Numbered from the stretch's first letter, positions 8,811 to 17,266 are shown. The stretch: DNA of 64,000 nt from Robiginitalea sp. SC105 (GCF_014243345.1 NZ_JACLZF010000002.1:1116001-1180000), one strand, 5' to 3'. Numbers and translations are program-made. The notes: a model not told the origin generated them from the sequence alone.

Positions 8811-10493
8811 TTATTCAGGCAGTTGCAGCCTGACTTCCCGGGCATAGTCCTCCCAGGCATCCATCATTTCAGAAAATATCTCCGGGGCTTCATCTTTCAG
8901 ATCGTGTTGTTCCCCAGGGTCCGTACCCAGGTCATAGAGCTCAAAACGGGAGCGGTTCAATGGACGCTGGGTATTGGCAATTTTCCACCTGCCTTTCTGT
9001 ACCATGCCGTATTGGGCATGTTCCATGGCAAAGACATAGTCATCCGGATGCGGGCTTTCTGCAGCATCCGTTAATACCGGCCACAGGGAGGCACCGCGGA
9101 GCGGATATACCTCGCTGCCCTTCCACTTTTTCGGGTAGGATATTCCGCCCGCTGAAAAGAGGGTTGGGGCAATGTCCATCACCGTGGTGATAGCAGGCGC
9201 AATGGCATTCAGGGAGGTGACTCCGGGCCCCGAAACAATCAGGGGGGCCAATATCCCTCCGCGGGTGGTATACCCCTTGAAATATCTGAAGGGCCCTGTT
9301 GCCGCCTCAGCCCAGGGCGGGCCATAGGAGATAAATGAGTCGGGCTCCCCCATGCGGTCCGTATCGTCGGAATAGTAGGAATTGATGTAGGGTCTGATTT
9401 CCGGGTTACTGAAATAATCTTCTCCCGCTGCCCCGTTATCGGACAGGAACAGGATCAGCGTATTTTCAAATTCACCTGTGGATTCCAGGTATTCCAGGAT
9501 ACGCCCGATATTCAGGTCCAGGTTTTCCACCATCCCGGCGTAAATGGCCATTTTCCGGGTTTCCCGTTCTTTCTCTTCGGCTGTGAGGGAATCCCATGCG
9601 GGAATATCCGGGTGAAACAACGGAAGGGAACTATCGGCGGCAATCAGTCCTTCCCTTTTAAGGCCCGCGAGCCTTCTTTTTCTCAGGGCCTCATACCCGT
9701 CCCGGTAGTCAGGCTCAAATTTTTTCCAATGTGCCGAGGCCACCTGCAAGGGCCAGTGGGGGGCGGTAAAAGCTGCATAGGCAAAGAACGGCTTACCCGT
9801 TCCATGATTTTCCTCCAGGTACCCCAGTAGCTTCTCGGTGTAGAAATCCGTGGAGTACTGCCCGGCCGGCCACTGGGCGGTACGGCCATTTTCGGTATAG
9901 TGGGATTCCGACCCATCCCCGAATATTCCCGCGTTGTTGAAATGGTTCCCGACCCCTTCTAGCAGGACAAAGGACCGATCAAAACCCTTGGCCCGGGGGT
10001 TGGCTTCCGGGAACCCGCCAAGGTGCCATTTCCCGGCCATCATCGTGGCATACCCACTTTCCCGGAGGAGTTCCGGGACCGTCGCCACCCTGTCGGTTAG
10101 ATATCCCTCATAGCCGAAAACATCGAATTGTGCTGCCTGCCGCCCGACCCCCGCAATGTGGTTGTCGTTCCCACTAAGGAGCATGGCGCGGGTCGGGGCA
10201 CACATCGGGGCGGTATGGAACCGGCTGAAGCGGACACCGGAGGCTGCCAGGCGGTCCAGGTTCGGAGTGGGAATCTCCCCGCCAAAACTGCCTAAATCGG
10301 AATATCCCAGGTCGTCGGCAACCAGCAGGAGGATATTGGGTCGGGTATCCGGAACCTGTCTTTCGGGAGCGTTCTGGCAGGACACCGCAAAGCTGAAAAG
10401 CACCGGAAGCATTTGCCAACCCCAATAACCTGAGGGCAAGGGAATACCGGCATCTTTCTTCAACTTTATCCAGATTTGACGGCCGGTCTTCAT
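8811..10493 (-). CDS. Cys-type sulfatase (arylsulfatase family)
   Basis: The 560-residue protein has the sulfatase signature CAPTR at residues 98-102; Cys98 would be oxidised to formylglycine. The metal-binding DD of VADDLGYSD is at 60-61, and the second motif GKWHLGG lies near residue 157. A late ATG (minus strand 10412, Met28) would give MLPVLFSFAVSC and a lipoprotein with Cys39, so the first 27 residues may not be translated or may form a long n-region. Sulfatases hydrolyse sulfate esters of aryl compounds or polysaccharides; class cannot be told here. No formylglycine-generating or anaerobic sulfatase-maturating enzyme is in this window. It is adjacent to an arylsulfotransferase-like protein and a monooxygenase on the same strand. 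Confidence 0.85.
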   Translation of the reverse strand: MKTGRQIWIKLKKDAGIPLPSGYWGWQMLPVLFSFAVSCQNAPERQVPDTRPNILLLVADDLGYSDLGSFGGEIPTPNLDRLAASGVRFSRFHTAPMCAPTRAMLLSGNDNHIAGVGRQAAQFDVFGYEGYLTDRVATVPELLRESGYATMMAGKWHLGGFPEANPRAKGFDRSFVLLEGVGNHFNNAGIFGDGSESHYTENGRTAQWPAGQYSTDFYTEKLLGYLEENHGTGKPFFAYAAFTAPHWPLQVASAHWKKFEPDYRDGYEALRKRRLAGLKREGLIAADSSLPLFHPDIPAWDSLTAEEKERETRKMAIYAGMVENLDLNIGRILEYLESTGEFENTLILFLSDNGAAGEDYFSNPEIRPYINSYYSDDTDRMGEPDSFISYGPPWAEAATGPFRYFKGYTTRGGILAPLIVSGPGVTSLNAIAPAITTVMDIAPTLFSAGGISYPKKWKGSEVYPLRGASLWPVLTDAAESPHPDDYVFAMEHAQYGMVQKGRWKIANTQRPLNRSRFELYDLGTDPGEQHDLKDEAPEIFSEMMDAWEDYAREVRLQLPE

Positions 10494-10519
10494 AGGAAAC
10501 GGGATTTAATATAATCCGG

Positions 10520-12580
10520 TCAGGCACTGGCCCGGGCAAATCGGGGCATCAGCGCCCTGAGGCCATAATACACGCGGCCCCGCAGTCCTGCTTTCACGAT
10601 GTGGTTGTATGTGCTGATCGGTAGTTTTTTCATGATATCACGTGCCAGCCCGGCCTTTTTCCCCGGGCCCCTGAGCCGGAATTGCGTGGCCTGGGTGGGG
10701 CCGTACATCAGGTGCAGCCAAATCCTGGGACGCAGGAAGAAATATTTGGCAATGGGCGGATAGCATCCGATAATCCGTGCCATGTCATTCATATACCGGT
10801 GGTAATCGACCAGGCTCCGGATCCGGCTGGCGTTTTCCTCGAATTGCTCCATATAGATCTTCTCGTCCTGCAGGGCTGCTTCGATCATCGCTTCCCGTCG
10901 GGGCAGGTCCTTTTCGCCTGCAAAAACCAGGGCGCAAAACCGGGCCTGCATCTCCATGATGGGGAACTGGCTGCCAAAGCCGGGACGGGCCCAGCCAATC
11001 CAGGCGAGCTTGGCCCCCAGGTCCGGGTGGAAAACATGTTTGTACATTTTGCGCGGATCGCATGCCTGAAGGCCTTCAGGCATGAATTCGGCCCGGTTTA
11101 AATAGCCGGTGCTGAAAACCACGGCCTCCACATCTTCCAGTTTTTCCCCACAGGCAGTGCCAAGGCTGCGACCGCCATCCGCAACCTCGGTGATTTCGCC
11201 CACAACCCGGCATCCATGGTGTGCAATCGCCTTGGGAAGGGCCAGGGTTTTGGTCCCGAAAATCCCCCATATGCCATTCCGGGATTTCACCTTTTCATTC
11301 AAATCGGCGAGGGCATCAAATACGGGGTCCTGCCGGGCCCGTTCCAGCTTGAGGACAAATGGGCTCAGTTTGCGTCCGTATTCCCTGGGAAGGTCCCAGA
11401 TCCCCCTATGGGTGGAGACATCTGCAGCGTGCCCGCCCCTTTTTCTCGGGACGATCCACCCGGTGGTCTCCCGCAGGCTCACCCAGCTCTTGTTTGCGAC
11501 CTGGGATATTTCGTAGGCCACATCCGATCCGGATTCGCCCCCCCCGACCAAGAGCACATTTTTTCCCCTGAAGGGCTCGGCATTGATGTAATCCTTCGAA
11601 TGCGAATACGGTATCTGGGAGAGCTGGTTTTTCCATTCCGGGAACCTCGGGACGTTGTTGTTGCCGATGGCCATTACCAGGTGCTTGCAACGATAGGTGC
11701 TGCCATTTTCCAATGCAATGGACCAGTTTTCATCGGCGTCCTGTGTCACGGCGGCAACCCGGGAATTGAATTGGATCCTCCCTGTTACGCCGTAGTGGTT
11801 TGCGTAGTCGGTCCAGTACTGTACGGCTTCCTGTTTTGTCCAGAAGTGGTGGTTTTTGCCTTCCCCAACCCAGTAATCCGAGAACATGCTGAAGGTTACC
11901 GAGGAGGTCAGGGTAAGGTTTTCGTAGGACCTGGAGAAAACGCCGCCCAGACCGCTGGCCTGCTCCAGGCATACCGTGTCTTCAAATCCTTTTTCCAGCA
12001 GTTCCTTGGTTGCAACGATTCCCCCGGGCCCTGCCCCGATAACCAGGCACTGGTGCATCCCGCTATTCCCATCCGCTAATTCGAGTGAAGCAGCTTCCAG
12101 GGTCTCGATCAGGTCGGGGTCGGTCTTGCCGGAGGTGTCGGGAAGCGGGTCCATCAGGCGGCGGACGTCCTCCGATACCACCTCCAGTATTTTTACATAG
12201 AGCTTCTTTTCGCCGGAAGGCCCATCCCCGATGTAGATTCCCGAATAGACGGCCTTGGCTGCTGGCGGCTTGTTGTCGGATTCCAACTGGAGAATTTCGG
12301 TCGGACGTATATCGTAGCTTCCCAGCAGTCTTTTTTCAAAGTTGACTCCGCTTTCCAGCAGGGTTTTGCCGAGTGGGGCCCCGGAGAGAATCTTCTGGTG
12401 GACGGTTTTCAGACCTGCAGGCACCTTTCCGGAAAACCGGGACACGGCCAGGGTACGGGTTGTACCGGAGCGGTCTTTGAGTAAAACCATGCGGTAGGGG
12501 AGTTCCTGACGGAGGATGTCCAGGGTAACCGGCCCGAAATGAGCTTCCAGGAATTGCGTGTGCAATGGGAGTGTATTCAT
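10520..12580 (-). CDS. Flavin monooxygenase with N-terminal chorismate-lyase-like domain
   Basis: Reading from the ATG at 12580 (an upstream TTG at 12610 adds ten residues) gives 686 residues. Residues 180-560 are a class B flavin monooxygenase: FAD-binding GAGPGG at 182-187, then SGLGGVFSRSY, a second nucleotide-binding motif VGGGESGSD, and FSTGYLN near the end of the domain. The first 150 residues do not belong to FMOs and resemble the UbiC/chorismate pyruvate-lyase fold: TQFLEAHFG at the start, an arginine in PYRMVLL, APLGKTLLE, and a late ILEVV whose glutamate matches the catalytic position of UbiC. The domain assignment is by eye. A C-terminal helical tail of about 100 residues follows. 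It probably hydroxylates or oxidises an aromatic or lipid-like compound. Confidence 0.7.
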   Translation of the reverse strand: MNTLPLHTQFLEAHFGPVTLDILRQELPYRMVLLKDRSGTTRTLAVSRFSGKVPAGLKTVHQKILSGAPLGKTLLESGVNFEKRLLGSYDIRPTEILQLESDNKPPAAKAVYSGIYIGDGPSGEKKLYVKILEVVSEDVRRLMDPLPDTSGKTDPDLIETLEAASLELADGNSGMHQCLVIGAGPGGIVATKELLEKGFEDTVCLEQASGLGGVFSRSYENLTLTSSVTFSMFSDYWVGEGKNHHFWTKQEAVQYWTDYANHYGVTGRIQFNSRVAAVTQDADENWSIALENGSTYRCKHLVMAIGNNNVPRFPEWKNQLSQIPYSHSKDYINAEPFRGKNVLLVGGGESGSDVAYEISQVANKSWVSLRETTGWIVPRKRGGHAADVSTHRGIWDLPREYGRKLSPFVLKLERARQDPVFDALADLNEKVKSRNGIWGIFGTKTLALPKAIAHHGCRVVGEITEVADGGRSLGTACGEKLEDVEAVVFSTGYLNRAEFMPEGLQACDPRKMYKHVFHPDLGAKLAWIGWARPGFGSQFPIMEMQARFCALVFAGEKDLPRREAMIEAALQDEKIYMEQFEENASRIRSLVDYHRYMNDMARIIGCYPPIAKYFFLRPRIWLHLMYGPTQATQFRLRGPGKKAGLARDIMKKLPISTYNHIVKAGLRGRVYYGLRALMPRFARASA

Positions 12581-13098
12581 AGGCAATAAAAGGACCCGCT
12601 GGTTGGGCAATATTGAATCAACTGTTTTATCCGAATACCGTTAAAGCAGTAGCCAGCTAAGGGGGGATGCCTAAATATAGGATATTTGATCGAACAAATT
12701 TTGAGCGATTAGGCTTACAAACAGATTAGTAACTACCCCCGGCAATTATTTGTCGAATTCTATAAGGTGCCCGTAGATGGTAACCAAATCCCGGGGGTGT
12801 GGCACCGGTGCCCGCATTCCGTATTAAAGGGAACAGGCAGTAAAAGAAAAAGAACGGGTAGAAAACAATCAGCCATCGGCACAGATGCCCGGCCTTTGGA
12901 TACGAAGGTCCGCAATGGCCCGGGGACCGGTTACTGATGGCTGTTGCTAATCGGGAACGGGTTGTTTCGGGGAAAACCACCTATGTGTTTCTCACAGGTA
13001 TTCCATGAAACCAAAATAATTTAAAAAGCAGAAAATTCCTACATTTTTCGACAAACGGTAACCGGAATATGAGGGTAAATATCCTTATTATTTGTTAA
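12581..13098. other. 518-nt intergenic region without a gene
   Basis: The largest gap in the window, between the aminotransferase and monooxygenase genes, both on the minus strand, so it is probably the 5' region of the monooxygenase. It is A+T-richer at both ends and G+C-rich in the middle. It has a perfect 12-base palindrome GGCACCGGTGCC (12801-12812) and a larger foldable segment at 12866-12946. The longest frame (12726-12980, minus) has low-complexity composition and no resemblance to a protein. No tRNA or IS remnant is visible. Confidence 0.6.
12866..12946. ncRNA. Candidate structured element (multi-stem)
   Basis: An outer stem joins CAAtCAGCCATC (12866-12877) to GATGGCTGTTG (12936-12946): eleven pairs with one bulged T. 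Inside are GGC/GCC (12878-12880 with 12886-12888) and GGCCTT/AAGGTC (12891-12896 with 12905-12910); the alternative GGTCC/GGACC (12907-12911 with 12924-12928) would compete with the latter. Direction is not known; reading from the minus strand it would lie in the leader of the monooxygenase mRNA. No known riboswitch class was recognised, and pairing by chance in a G+C-rich tract is possible. Confidence 0.22.
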
Positions 13099-14211
13099 TC
13101 AGACTATTACTTTTTTGAGGGCCTGGTTGAAAGCAGCAACTTCCTCCATGCGACCCGTACTGATCCTTGCCCATTGGTAGAGTGGGGGGAAGGGTCGGCC
13201 AATCTGTACCCCCTCGGATTCCATGCGGGACTGGAGCGTGCGGATGTCCATGCCGCTTTTGAAAAACACGAAATTTGTGTGGGACCGGATAAAGGGAAGC
13301 CCCAGGTCCGTAAGTGTGGCGTAGATACGATCCTTGGCCAATTCGTTTTGTTGAAGGCTTTTCTTGTAGAAATCGCTGTCTGCAAGGGCAGCTTCGGCAG
13401 CGATGATGGCCGGTGTTCCCGTATTTGCCATCAGCGCCTCCCGGAGCCTCGAGGCAATATCGGGGCGGGCAACCAGGTAACCAATGCGGAACCCGGCGAG
13501 GCCGTAGACCTTGGAGAAGGTCCGGGAGACAATCAGGTTCCTGCCTTCCCGCACCAGGCCAACCATGGAGGGATAATCCGGTTCGGTGATATAGTCAAAG
13601 TAGGCCTCATCGCTGAAGACGACCGCTTTCCCATCTACCGACATACAAAAATCCCTTAGGGAATCTGCGTCCAGAATGGTACCGGAAGGGTTGTTCGGAT
13701 TGCAGAGGAAGATCAGCCGGGTTTTCGAAGTGATCCGCCTTTCCATGGCCTCCAGGTCGTGGACCAGGTTTTCATCCAGGGGCACTCGGTGTACATAGGC
13801 ACCGAATTGCTCGGCATAGCGGAGCAGCGCCTGGAAGGTCGGGTCTGCCGCAATGATTTCGCCATTGTTCAGGCCGTAGACCAGGCCGGTAGCGTGAAGC
13901 CCTTCGGTAGACCCGCCTGTCATGACGATACAGGATTCGGGGACTTCTTCCTTCGCGGCGATCGCCTTTACGAGTGAAGGCATATACTGAAACGGATACC
14001 GGCACCCGAGGTCCATCCGATCATTCAGGGCATCCCGTACCGCCTGGGAAGGGCCAAATGGATTCTCGTTCGAGCTCAGCCGTATGGGGCCCGCCATGGG
14101 TTTCGGCGCCCGGTAGGCTGCCTTTGCCAGTTCCGGCGTACCTCCAAGTAATGCGAAGCCCCCGCCAAGGGCTACGGTCTTAAGCCAGTTTCTTCTGTCG
14201 GTAGTGTTCAT
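13099..14211 (-). CDS. Tat-exported PLP aminotransferase, HisC-like
   Basis: A 370-residue fold-type I aminotransferase of the histidinol-phosphate aminotransferase group. Visible marks are SSNENPFGPS (46-55), MTGGSTEGL (97-104), NPNNPSGT (171-178), SDEAYFDY (200-207) and the PLP lysine Lys234 in SRTFSKVYGLAGFRIGY. The N-terminus has a twin-arginine signal: RRNWLK at 6-11 followed by a hydrophobic stretch to about residue 31, so the folded, cofactor-loaded enzyme is probably exported. Cytosolic HisC has no such leader, so a role in histidine synthesis is unlikely. No other histidine genes are nearby. It might act on an exogenous amino acid or a cell-wall precursor; that remains unknown. Confidence 0.8.
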   Translation of the reverse strand: MNTTDRRNWLKTVALGGGFALLGGTPELAKAAYRAPKPMAGPIRLSSNENPFGPSQAVRDALNDRMDLGCRYPFQYMPSLVKAIAAKEEVPESCIVMTGGSTEGLHATGLVYGLNNGEIIAADPTFQALLRYAEQFGAYVHRVPLDENLVHDLEAMERRITSKTRLIFLCNPNNPSGTILDADSLRDFCMSVDGKAVVFSDEAYFDYITEPDYPSMVGLVREGRNLIVSRTFSKVYGLAGFRIGYLVARPDIASRLREALMANTGTPAIIAAEAALADSDFYKKSLQQNELAKDRIYATLTDLGLPFIRSHTNFVFFKSGMDIRTLQSRMESEGVQIGRPFPPLYQWARISTGRMEEVAAFNQALKKVIV

Positions 14212-14261
14212 AATACGTTGTTTGGTGTGTGTTTAAGATACAAATTATTGGGACCCGGGGA

Positions 14262-14307
14262 GAAAAAAAAATCCCGGCCCGTATCGGATTCTGGATACGG
14301 GCCGGGA
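14262..14307 (-). terminator. Strong Rho-independent terminator
   Basis: A perfect 14-bp stem, TCCCGGCCCGTATC (14272-14285) with GATACGGGCCGGGA (14294-14307), and an eight-base loop. On the minus strand it is followed directly by nine Ts (the A-run at 14263-14271). It therefore ends the minus-strand operon of the two small genes at 14368-15124 and insulates the aminotransferase gene downstream. Confidence 0.92.
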
Positions 14308-14367
14308 GTTGAAGGGTATTGCAAAGGCTTGGTACTTAAACACCCAATACCAGGATGCAGCATGGGA

Positions 14368-14664
14368 TCATAGCCGGAAAATCGTATTGCTGAAAAGGAT
14401 GGCTGCCATCAGGACCACCATGGCCAGGTTGACCGTAATGGCTATCACTTTTTTTTCGGTCAATGGTTCATGCATCCCTTTGACGATATAGAAGGTCCCC
14501 ATTACCCCGAGAATTCCGGACAGCACAATGGGCAGTCCGAACAGGTAGCGGGATACGGCGGGATGGCTGTTGATCATGATGGCAACTGCCGCAAAGGTGA
14601 GCAGGATCAGGATCAGCTTGCTCATGCGGTACGAGCGTTCGGTAAATTTGATTTCGGCATCCAT
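14368..14664 (-). CDS. Small three-helix membrane protein, unknown
   Basis: From the ATG at 14664 the product has 98 residues; a TTG at 14688 would add eight residues and overlap the upstream stop. Three hydrophobic segments are visible, around residues 15-32 (LILILLTFAAVAIMI), 42-60 (GLPIVLSGILGVMGTFYIV) and 72-90 (VIAITVNLAMVVLMAAILF), with a short charged linker MHEPLTEKK. I do not recognise the family. It lies 16 nt after the nuclease-fold gene and directly before a strong terminator, so the pair is one transcript. It could be a membrane partner of the upstream protein or simply co-transcribed. Confidence 0.6.
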   Translation of the reverse strand: MDAEIKFTERSYRMSKLILILLTFAAVAIMINSHPAVSRYLFGLPIVLSGILGVMGTFYIVKGMHEPLTEKKVIAITVNLAMVVLMAAILFSNTIFRL

Positions 14665-14680
14665 AGGCAGCGTTTTTTGG

Positions 14681-15124
14681 TTACACAACTTTGATGTTGT
14701 TTTTCAGTCCTTCGATTATGCCCTCGATATTCGACAGGGTTTCCCGATAATATTTCTGTACCAGAAAATCCGGGATGCGGATATGTGTAAATCCGTTTTT
14801 GAAGGAATGCATGGTTTCTTCCAGGTCGTTCATCGCCTGGTCATGGGTCATGGCCCCATGGCCCCTGTCGATCTCAATGTTCAGTTTCACCCTCGAAACG
14901 GCCAGGTCCACGGTCTTTTTGCCGTCCCACCACGCCAGCATGGCACGGGTGCCGGACTTTTTAAGGCCGTAATAGAGCTGGATGGCTTCGATGGGGGTCT
15001 TGTGGGTCCGCATCAGTTTTTCCATCCGTGCACGGTGTGCCGGGCACAATTCCAGGTTGAGTCTTTCCAGGGATTCACGGTGATCCAGGTAGCTGAGTTC
15101 TTTTTGGCAATCCAGGCAGGTCAT
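14681..15124 (-). CDS. Unknown protein with Cys/His cluster and DUF559-like nuclease fold
   Basis: A 147-residue protein. Its N-terminus has a possible zinc site: Cys3, Cys6, Cys27 and His30 (CxxC...CxxH). Residues 70-118 look like the core of the PD-(D/E)XK fold in the DUF559/Vsr-like form: Asp73 in TVDLAV, then LNIEIDRGH with Glu84 and Asp86 (ExD), and His89, followed by a predicted helix and GFTHIRIPDF. In DUF559 proteins the same D-x10-ExD-x2-H spacing is typical. A nuclease activity is inference; the fold also serves non-catalytic roles. First gene of a two-gene operon with a small membrane protein. Confidence 0.55.
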   Translation of the reverse strand: MTCLDCQKELSYLDHRESLERLNLELCPAHRARMEKLMRTHKTPIEAIQLYYGLKKSGTRAMLAWWDGKKTVDLAVSRVKLNIEIDRGHGAMTHDQAMNDLEETMHSFKNGFTHIRIPDFLVQKYYRETLSNIEGIIEGLKNNIKVV

Positions 15125-15329
15125 GCGCAGGTCAGATTTATTAGATTCGGGATTATTATAACCGGCTGCCTATCCATTTAGTATATCGATTCGACGTATG
15201 ACACCCCACTTTTAGACGAACGGCAGGTTTTCCGATGAAATGCACGACTTCGCGCCCGGGAATGTCCCGGATTTACAACCCGGGACTTCTTCTGAATCCC
15301 TTATATTTACCTTCTGCTAAACCCAGAGT

Positions 15330-16523
15330 ATGTTCAGGAAAACCGGCCCCGGGATGCTGATTGCTGCTGCCTTCATTGGGCCGGGCACAGTGACCACCTG
15401 CCTGCGGGCCGGGGTGGAAATGGGGTATGCGCTCCTTTGGGCACTGCTATTATCCGTTGTGGCAACCATCGTCCTGCAGGAGATGGCCGGGCGCCTGGGC
15501 CTCGTTACCCGCCGGGGCCTGCCAACCCTGATCCGCCAGAGAATCCCCATCCCCTGGCTCCGGGTTTCCATGGTCGGGATGATCCTCATCGCAATTGTAG
15601 CCGGCAATGCAGCCTATGAGGCCGGTAACATCGCCGGCGGGGTCCTGGGGCTGGAGGCACTGGCTGGTAATTCCCTGGGCGGATTTTACCCGTGGATTTG
15701 CGGGGCACTGGCCTTCCTGTTGCTTTGGATGGGTTCCTACCGGGCCCTGGAAAAAGTATTTACTGTGCTGGTATTGCTGATGAGCCTGTCCTTCCTGATC
15801 ACGGCTGTGGTGGTGCGCCCCGATCCCGGGGCTCTGTTGCGCGGGCTTTTCACGCCGGAGATAGCAGGGGATTCCCTTTTTACGGTTTTGGCACTTATCG
15901 GCACCACCGTAGTGCCCTACAACCTGTTCCTGTATACGGCCCTGGTTACGGAAAAATGGAAAGATTCCGACGCACTTGGGGGCATGCGGCGGGATATTTT
16001 CTGGTCGGTGGCCATTGGAGGAATAGTATCCATGGCCATCCTGGTCACGGCAGCCGGGTCCGGGATGACCTCCCTGTCTGGGGTTCTCGACCTGACCGAG
16101 GCCCTCGAACCGGTCTACGGGAAGGCTGCCCGTTATTGCATGGGCATCGGCCTGTTTGCCGCCGGGCTGAGCTCGGCGATCACAGCCCCCCTGGCCGCAG
16201 CCTATGTAGCCCGACAGACATTTGACTGGCCACCCGACAGGGGTGATTGGAGGTTCCGGGGCACCTGGATCCTGGTCCTCCTGTGCGGAGTGCTTTCCCT
16301 TTCACTGGATTTCCGGCCGCTTGAGGTGATCTATGTGGCACAGATTGCCAATGCCATCGTCCTTCCTGTAGTAGCCGTATTTCTGTGGTGGATGATCCGG
16401 AGCAGGAAGCTGATGGGGGAGGAAAGGAATTCAGCCGCCCGGGACCTGCTGGCCTTCATCGTAATCGGGATTGTCACCTTGCTCGCCGGTAAAACCCTTT
16501 TCAGTATAATCCAGTCCCTGTGA
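15330..16523 (+). CDS. NRAMP-family transporter, non-canonical (YcsG-like)
   Basis: A 397-residue protein with about eleven membrane segments of the NRAMP/LeuT fold. It lacks the metal-binding signatures of true Mn/Fe transporters: the first helix has GPGT (17-20) instead of DPGN, and the sixth has VVPYNLF (194-200) instead of MPHN. It is the first gene of an operon with all three 5-oxoprolinase subunits; in Bacillus subtilis the NRAMP-like ycsG lies in the matching ycsF-kipI-kipA region. This context suggests import of 5-oxoproline or a related small acid rather than metal, but that is inference. Its stop overlaps the pxpA start (TGATG). A TATATTTA at 15302-15309 may be the -7 element. Confidence 0.75.
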   Translation: MFRKTGPGMLIAAAFIGPGTVTTCLRAGVEMGYALLWALLLSVVATIVLQEMAGRLGLVTRRGLPTLIRQRIPIPWLRVSMVGMILIAIVAGNAAYEAGNIAGGVLGLEALAGNSLGGFYPWICGALAFLLLWMGSYRALEKVFTVLVLLMSLSFLITAVVVRPDPGALLRGLFTPEIAGDSLFTVLALIGTTVVPYNLFLYTALVTEKWKDSDALGGMRRDIFWSVAIGGIVSMAILVTAAGSGMTSLSGVLDLTEALEPVYGKAARYCMGIGLFAAGLSSAITAPLAAAYVARQTFDWPPDRGDWRFRGTWILVLLCGVLSLSLDFRPLEVIYVAQIANAIVLPVVAVFLWWMIRSRKLMGEERNSAARDLLAFIVIGIVTLLAGKTLFSIIQSL

Positions 16524-17266
16524 TGAAGACCTATAACATTGATTTGAATTGCGACGTGGGCGAAGGGGTTGGCAACGAATCCTCCCTGTTTCCACTTATC
16601 AGTTCCTGCAATATTGCCTGTGGCGGGCATGCCGGCGACCCGGACACCATGAGGGAAATTGCTGCCCTTGCCGGGCAGTTCGGCATCAGGGCAGGAGCAC
16701 ACCCATCCTATCCGGACCGGGCGCATTTTGGCCGGAAGAGCCTGACGCTTTCCCGGGCTGCGCTCGCCGAAACCATTAGGGAACAGTTGACCCTTATGGA
16801 TGAGGCAGCCCGGGATGCCGGTGTGGCCTTGCGGCATATCAAGGCCCACGGCGCGCTGTACAACGACATTGCCGGGGACCGCGAACTGGCGGGCGCCTTC
16901 CTGGAAATTATCCGGCCCTACAAGCACAACCGGCTTATATATGTCCCTGCCGGGTCGCTAATAGCCCGAATGGCGGTGGAAGAAGGTTTTAAGGTATGGG
17001 AAGAGGGCTTTGCAGACCGGGCCTATAACCCGGACGGCAGCCTGGTGTCCAGGTCGGTGGTTGGCGCCTTGCTGACCGACCCCGAAAAAGTGTGCGAACA
17101 GGTACGCGGGATGGTGAAAAACGGCACGGTCCGGACGCTGGAGGGAACCGTTATTCCCCTTTCTCCCCAGACCATTTGTGTGCATGGAGATACCCCCGGC
17201 GCATTGGAAATATTAACGTATCTTTCCCTTGAATTACCGAAAGAATCAATCCAACTGCTATCGTGA
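16523..17266 (+). CDS. pxpA: 5-oxoprolinase subunit A (LamB/YcsF family)
   Basis: A 247-residue protein matching PxpA over its whole length: start MKTYNIDLNCDVGEG, then SSCNIACGGHAGDP near residue 31, GAHPSYPDRAHFGR near 57, RHIKAHGALYNDIA near 98, EGFADRAYNPDG near 156 and ICVHGDTPGAL near 222. With PxpB and PxpC it forms the ATP-dependent prokaryotic 5-oxoprolinase that opens pyroglutamate to glutamate. I chose the ATG at 16523; a GTG at 16520 gives one more residue. It overlaps the transporter stop by one base and the next gene by four. Confidence 0.95.
   Translation: MKTYNIDLNCDVGEGVGNESSLFPLISSCNIACGGHAGDPDTMREIAALAGQFGIRAGAHPSYPDRAHFGRKSLTLSRAALAETIREQLTLMDEAARDAGVALRHIKAHGALYNDIAGDRELAGAFLEIIRPYKHNRLIYVPAGSLIARMAVEEGFKVWEEGFADRAYNPDGSLVSRSVVGALLTDPEKVCEQVRGMVKNGTVRTLEGTVIPLSPQTICVHGDTPGALEILTYLSLELPKESIQLLS

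Noticed and set aside
12726-12980. 84-codon minus-strand frame in the large gap
   Set aside because: No conserved look, a run of Phe/Tyr from a homopolymer-like tract, and no start context; treated as non-coding.
15264-15286. GTCCCGG/CCGGGAC hairpin upstream of the NRAMP-like gene
   Set aside because: Only 7 bp with a nine-base loop, followed by TTCTTCT rather than a T-tract, and it lies between divergent genes where no terminator is needed.
15330-16523. Manganese transporter MntH
   Set aside because: The DPGN and MPH metal-binding motifs are replaced and the gene sits in the oxoprolinase operon.
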